A stretch of DNA of 64,000 nt. Source: Austropuccinia psidii. Lineage: Eukaryota; Basidiomycota; Pucciniomycetes; Pucciniales; Sphaerophragmiaceae. This document shows, piece by piece, positions 60,766 through 64,000 of the stretch (position 1 is the first letter of the stretch; the number at the start of each line of letters is the position of its first letter). Location: positions 35,295,686 through 35,359,685 of the forward strand of contig JALGQZ010000006.1 of NCBI GenBank assembly GCA_023105745.1, given 5' to 3'. The position numbers and the translations under genes were made by a program. The notes beneath the pieces are model-generated. The model saw only the letters and a program-made list of their open reading frames with translations, was not told the origin of the DNA and searched no databases.

Positions 60766-62586
60766 AGTGAGTAAAATTTTTATTTTATTATCATTTTTTT
60801 TTTATACAATTCTTTTTTTACTCCAAAAATATATATTATAAAATATTTTTGTTGAGAATAAGAGTACATATCCTCTTTATTATTTTTTTTATTGCAATAA
60901 ATTCCACGAAATTTCATAATAATACATCTGTATTATTTAAATTTCAATATAAATAATAATATACAAACAGTATATTATTTATTTTACTATTATTTTGCAC
61001 CAAAGTGCGTGAAAATTAATATATAAACATTTATTAATTAATAATTAATAAATATAAAATAATAAAATAATTTTTTATTATTTTTCAAGGAATATTTTAA
61101 TTAAATATTTCCTTTAAAACAAGATATCACTCAAATTGACGTGAAAACTTGTAATTACTTGATATTTAACCAATATCAAAGTCTTATAATAAATATTATT
61201 TATAATATTTATAATAAAAAATCAAATTTATTATAATTTAATAAATTTGACGTGTTTACACAAAAACACAATAATATCCAAGTGAATCATTCACAAAACA
61301 CTTGGATATTACAGTTTTTTCACTTATAAAACATAAGTGAAAAACTCAAAACTGTTATTTTTCAAAGAAAAACATATAAAAACAATAAAAAACATAAAAA
61401 CACTTAAAAATTTCGAAAAATAACAGTAGAATTGAATATAATCATTTTGTTTTATCATAAAATACTGATATACAATCTGAAATATCTTTTCTGAATAGTG
61501 GAAAAGGAATACATTCCATTAGAAACCCAGTCACAAGGAAACCCATCTGTGACAGCCTCAGAAGACAGAGAGGCGCTGCCAAAAACCAAGGGCAAGCAGA
61601 AAAGACACAGTGAAGTGACAATCAACTCAAAATATTGGACACCAATAGCTGTGCCAAGGGCCAAAAAACCCAGAAAAGCTCCAACAAAACCAGTTGGATC
61701 ACCAAAACAAGTTGAGAAACAGAAAATCACTGTTATCAACCCAGTTGTAAACTCCAAAGGCAAATTGCCAAAGAGTATAGATCATAAATTTGTACAAGGG
61801 CCTGCCAAAGGTAAATAAACCTTGAAAAATACAACATTTTTTATTGTCTGTCATTTTTTAACATTGTTAACATGACACCTCCACTTCTTAGAGATCTTGG
61901 ATTCCCAAGAAATCAACCAGAACACTGGCCAAGAAGACACGGAGGAAGAAGAACTGGAGCAGATGACCAGCAAAGGACTTACCATCAGGGAACTCCTACC
62001 CAAAGTCTTGTTCCAAATCAAATTCAACCCAGGAGTCCAACCAGGAGATTGGACAGATGCAGAACAGGTCCTCCAGATACACAAACTCCTGAGAGACCTC
62101 TTCACATGGAGCATGGACAACAAAATGTTCACCATGGCAGCATCATGGGCAGAAGTGGGGATAACAACCCAGAAGATCTGTCTCAAGCAAATGGCTTGGA
62201 TGGAACTTATGACAGAAATGCAAGGTTGGAATCCCAACAAGAATTTCAAACTCTTAGAAGAAAGAGCAACCAGAATCAAAGAGAACCAGGCAGCCATACA
62301 AGCCATAGAGAGATCTTGGCACAAGGAAGAGCCCAGTCAGATTCAGGCACCCCCAGAAATGGAAGAAGAAGCCCCATCTTCCCCACAACCATCCAGCAGT
62401 TCGAGGCCTTACAAGCCAAAGGAAACTTCATCCAAAGCTCCCCCACCATTCCAGGTAGTTTCCAACAGGAGAAAAGGAGCCCAAGGGAAAAACAAAACTT
62501 CTTTCAACCAGAGGAAGAAAGAAGCAGACCCATTGATGAAAAAGCTGATGGACTTAGTCCAAGAAGTACACAAAAACAAGAAATAG
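60766..62586 (+). CDS. Element F spliced accessory protein (~335 residues), function unknown
   Basis: Proposed join: start codon from base 60766 plus 61499-61500, exon 2 to 61810, an 81-bp intron 61811-61891 (GTAAAT...CTTCTTAG, phase 1), and exon 3 from 61892 to TAG 62584-62586. Exon 2 (about 104 residues) is basic and contains no Met codon. Exon 3 (about 231 residues) is predicted helical with an acidic start (DTEEEELEQ), WTDAEQVLQIHKLLRDL, WSMDNKMFTMAASW, GWNPNKNF and a Lys-rich C-terminus ending KNKK. I know no domain. The same gene structure is seen in A and B, and GWxP also occurs in A. It overlaps Gag in another frame throughout exon 3. A regulatory or RNA-handling role is plausible but unproven. 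If intron 1 is not used, the first ATG in this frame is 61963. Confidence 0.6.
60767..61498 (+). other. Element F leader intron (intron 1, 732 bp)
   Basis: The donor is CAA-GTGAGT at 60767 and the acceptor CTGAATAG ends at 61498. B has the matching pair (35095-35664). The intron is extremely AT-rich, has no ATG, and contains two strong hairpins at 61272-61344. Its removal joins A (60766) to TG (61499-61500). Confidence 0.65.
61272..61344 (+). other. Two consecutive perfect hairpins in the F leader intron
   Basis: Arms 61272-61284 and 61299-61311 pair over 13 bp with a 14-nt loop. Arms 61316-61327 and 61333-61344 pair over 12 bp with a 5-nt loop. They are only in unspliced RNA, so they could act in packaging, splicing control or export of the full-length transcript (inference). 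Confidence 0.55.
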
Positions 62587-64000
62587 TTGTACCTACAAAT
62601 AGTTTTTCTAGTTCTGACTCAATAGACCCAGAATTAATAACTGAAACTACAATGCACACTCATGAGTTTGAAAACAAATTCACATGGACCAAATTGGCCC
62701 AATTCATGGAGTGGACACATGAAACCTCAGAAAAAATGAGGACAGAAGTGGAAACATTGAAAGAAGAAAATGCTTTCCAAGCAACAGTCATAAAAGACTT
62801 GAATTCAAATCTGGCCAAAATTTGGACAGAATTTGAAAAAACCAACAGACAGTTGAATTCAATTCTAGAAGAACAACAAACTGTGAGGAGGGATCTGAGG
62901 AGTATCCAGCAGCAACAGGATAGCTTTGACAAAGAAATTGATTACCTCTATGACAGAGAAGACAATCAATACCCCCCAACACAAGGTCAACCTACTACCT
63001 CTACAAAATTAAAAGAAGAGGACAAAGACTATGACCAGGAACCTGAATATCAGATTCCAAAGTTAAGATCAGAGTCAGTGTACCAAGATGGGGAAAATCT
63101 CAACTATTCAGAGAAACAGGCACTGAAACAGTTACCAGAAGTAACAAACTGGCCAAAGTTCTCAGGAATAGGGGAATATGACCATATGGAGATCATTGAC
63201 TATATTGATGGACTCTTTGTTGATGTCCCAAAGATACCAGACTACTGGATCACAACAAGACTCAACACAGCATTCAGAGGCCATGCAAACATATGGTATA
63301 CTGAAATGAAAGAAATACATGGCAGGAAAAGCTGGCCATGGTGGAGGAACCAGATTATACAAAAGTATAGCAATGGTAGCTGGATCTGGCAAAAAACCAT
63401 GTCCTTTGAAAGTGATAGATACTCCACAGAAAAAGACCCTTATGAATGGTGCCTCAAACAAACAAAGAGGCTAAAAGCTATTGATCCCAATATGACAATA
63501 GAAATGAGAAACCATAAACTCCTGACAAAATTGCCAGGAGATCTAGAACATGCAGTCAAATGCAGATGCAACAACATCAGCAGCATTGATGACATAGCAA
63601 ATGTCATACAAGATGTGAGAAAAAAGACCTCCATAGGAAGGTACACATCTTTCAAACCAAACTTCAAAGACAAGAGGTCTGAAGTTAAAGAGACAAACAA
63701 AGAAAAAGGGAGAGAAACCCCAAAAAAGAAATATGTGTGCCACAACTGTGGTTCACCAGACCATTATGCCAACAATTGCACAAAACCAAAAAAGAAAATA
63801 TATGCAATTGATGAAGAATCAGAAGAAGAACAAACAGGTGAAAAATCTGATTCTGACAGCATGGGAAATGGTATGAGAGCAGAATCACAAAGTGAACCTG
63901 ATACCATAGAAGAATACATAGTGGAATGCAATGAAGAAAGTTCACTTGATATACAAGACATTGAATTGGATTCAGGCATACCACAAATAACAACAGACAA
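61872..64000 (+). CDS. Element F Gag-Pol, open frame, 3' end outside the window
   Basis: ATG at 61872 (MTPPLLRDLGFP) opens a frame with no stop through 64000, at least 709 codons. The ATG lies inside intron 2, so only unspliced RNA carries it. Residues 1-237 are Arg/Gln/Pro-rich, probably disordered, and overlap the accessory frame. A coiled-coil-like region follows (about 250-360). A capsid-like region (about 415-600) includes WPKFSGIGEYDHMEIIDYID and WIWQKTMSFESD. The zinc knuckle CHNCGSPDHYANNC (C-X2-C-X4-H-X4-C) is at residues ~623-636. The last residues match the segment that precedes the protease in B (EAGMPQDT there), so Gag and Pol seem to be one frame. No damage is visible. Confidence 0.88.
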   Translation, partial: MTPPLLRDLGFPRNQPEHWPRRHGGRRTGADDQQRTYHQGTPTQSLVPNQIQPRSPTRRLDRCRTGPPDTQTPERPLHMEHGQQNVHHGSIMGRSGDNNPEDLSQANGLDGTYDRNARLESQQEFQTLRRKSNQNQREPGSHTSHREILAQGRAQSDSGTPRNGRRSPIFPTTIQQFEALQAKGNFIQSSPTIPGSFQQEKRSPREKQNFFQPEEERSRPIDEKADGLSPRSTQKQEIVVPTNSFSSSDSIDPELITETTMHTHEFENKFTWTKLAQFMEWTHETSEKMRTEVETLKEENAFQATVIKDLNSNLAKIWTEFEKTNRQLNSILEEQQTVRRDLRSIQQQQDSFDKEIDYLYDREDNQYPPTQGQPTTSTKLKEEDKDYDQEPEYQIPKLRSESVYQDGENLNYSEKQALKQLPEVTNWPKFSGIGEYDHMEIIDYIDGLFVDVPKIPDYWITTRLNTAFRGHANIWYTEMKEIHGRKSWPWWRNQIIQKYSNGSWIWQKTMSFESDRYSTEKDPYEWCLKQTKRLKAIDPNMTIEMRNHKLLTKLPGDLEHAVKCRCNNISSIDDIANVIQDVRKKTSIGRYTSFKPNFKDKRSEVKETNKEKGRETPKKKYVCHNCGSPDHYANNCTKPKKKIYAIDEESEEEQTGEKSDSDSMGNGMRAESQSEPDTIEEYIVECNEESSLDIQDIELDSGIPQITTD

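Larger units (their letters stand above)
59172..64000 (+). mobile_element. Ty3/Gypsy element F, open copy, runs off the window
   Basis: It comprises the 5' LTR (59172-60670), primer binding site, leader intron, accessory exons, and a Gag-Pol frame that is open to the last base. It is inserted in the integrase of element C; AGTGT (59167-59171) should reappear after its 3' LTR. No stop or frameshift is visible in either overlapping reading frame, so this may be a recently active copy. Confidence 0.9.

Noticed and set aside
61851..62324. 157-codon minus-strand frame under the F accessory/Gag overlap
   Set aside because: It is complementary to two coding frames that constrain it and shows no domain. 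It is best explained as a shadow.

Overview
This window is eukaryotic transposon territory. It is AT-rich and mostly CpG-poor, and I see no host gene I can support. The Gag and Pol proteins, the Tnp2-type CACTA transposase and the short GT-AG introns (60-80 bp) fit a basidiomycete rust fungus (Pucciniales). The Gag proteins look like those I remember from the myrtle rust Austropuccinia psidii; that species call is memory-based inference and was not searched.

Left part (1-24.8 kb). A minus-strand LTR fragment (W, ending at 2419) abuts an old Copia element (copia-1, 2420-10900). Copia-1 is interrupted by a repeat cluster, and inside that cluster sits a 6265-bp CACTA element (3388-9652) with ~200-bp terminal inverted repeats (TIRs) and a 3-bp AAA target duplication. 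Next comes a minus-strand Copia element with two LTRs (copia-2, 11644-16652, duplication CAGAT). About 5.7 kb follows in which I recognise nothing (16653-22380). A solo LTR (Z, 22381-23786, duplication AGTAG) lies beyond it.

Right part (24.8-64 kb). This is a stack of nested Ty3/Gypsy elements. LTR Y is broken by element A (25930-33686). A is broken by B (from 33687). B carries solo LTR X in its leader and is broken by C (from 41882). C is a chromodomain-type element broken by solo LTR D (46914-49060, duplication CAGAG), by nearly intact minus-strand element E (50008-59077, duplication CTCTC), and by F (from 59172), which runs off the window. The missing right halves of F, C, B, A and Y should follow in that order beyond 64000.

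Most interesting: A, B and F share an unusual expression layout. An LTR-proximal leader intron is followed by a short exon and a second small intron. The Gag start codon lies inside that second intron, 14-20 nt before its 3' splice site. In B and F, joining exon 1 to exon 2 creates an ATG across the junction. Spliced RNA would therefore encode a ~335-residue protein of unknown function in one frame. Unspliced RNA would encode Gag-Pol in a different frame over the same ~690 nt. In the open copy F both frames are uninterrupted, and the 1.58 kb before the Gag ATG contains no ATG at all. Elements C and E show a different set of tricks: a Tf1-like self-primer pairing that co-varies between copies, and a conserved GGGAAAA -1 frameshift site just before the gag stop.
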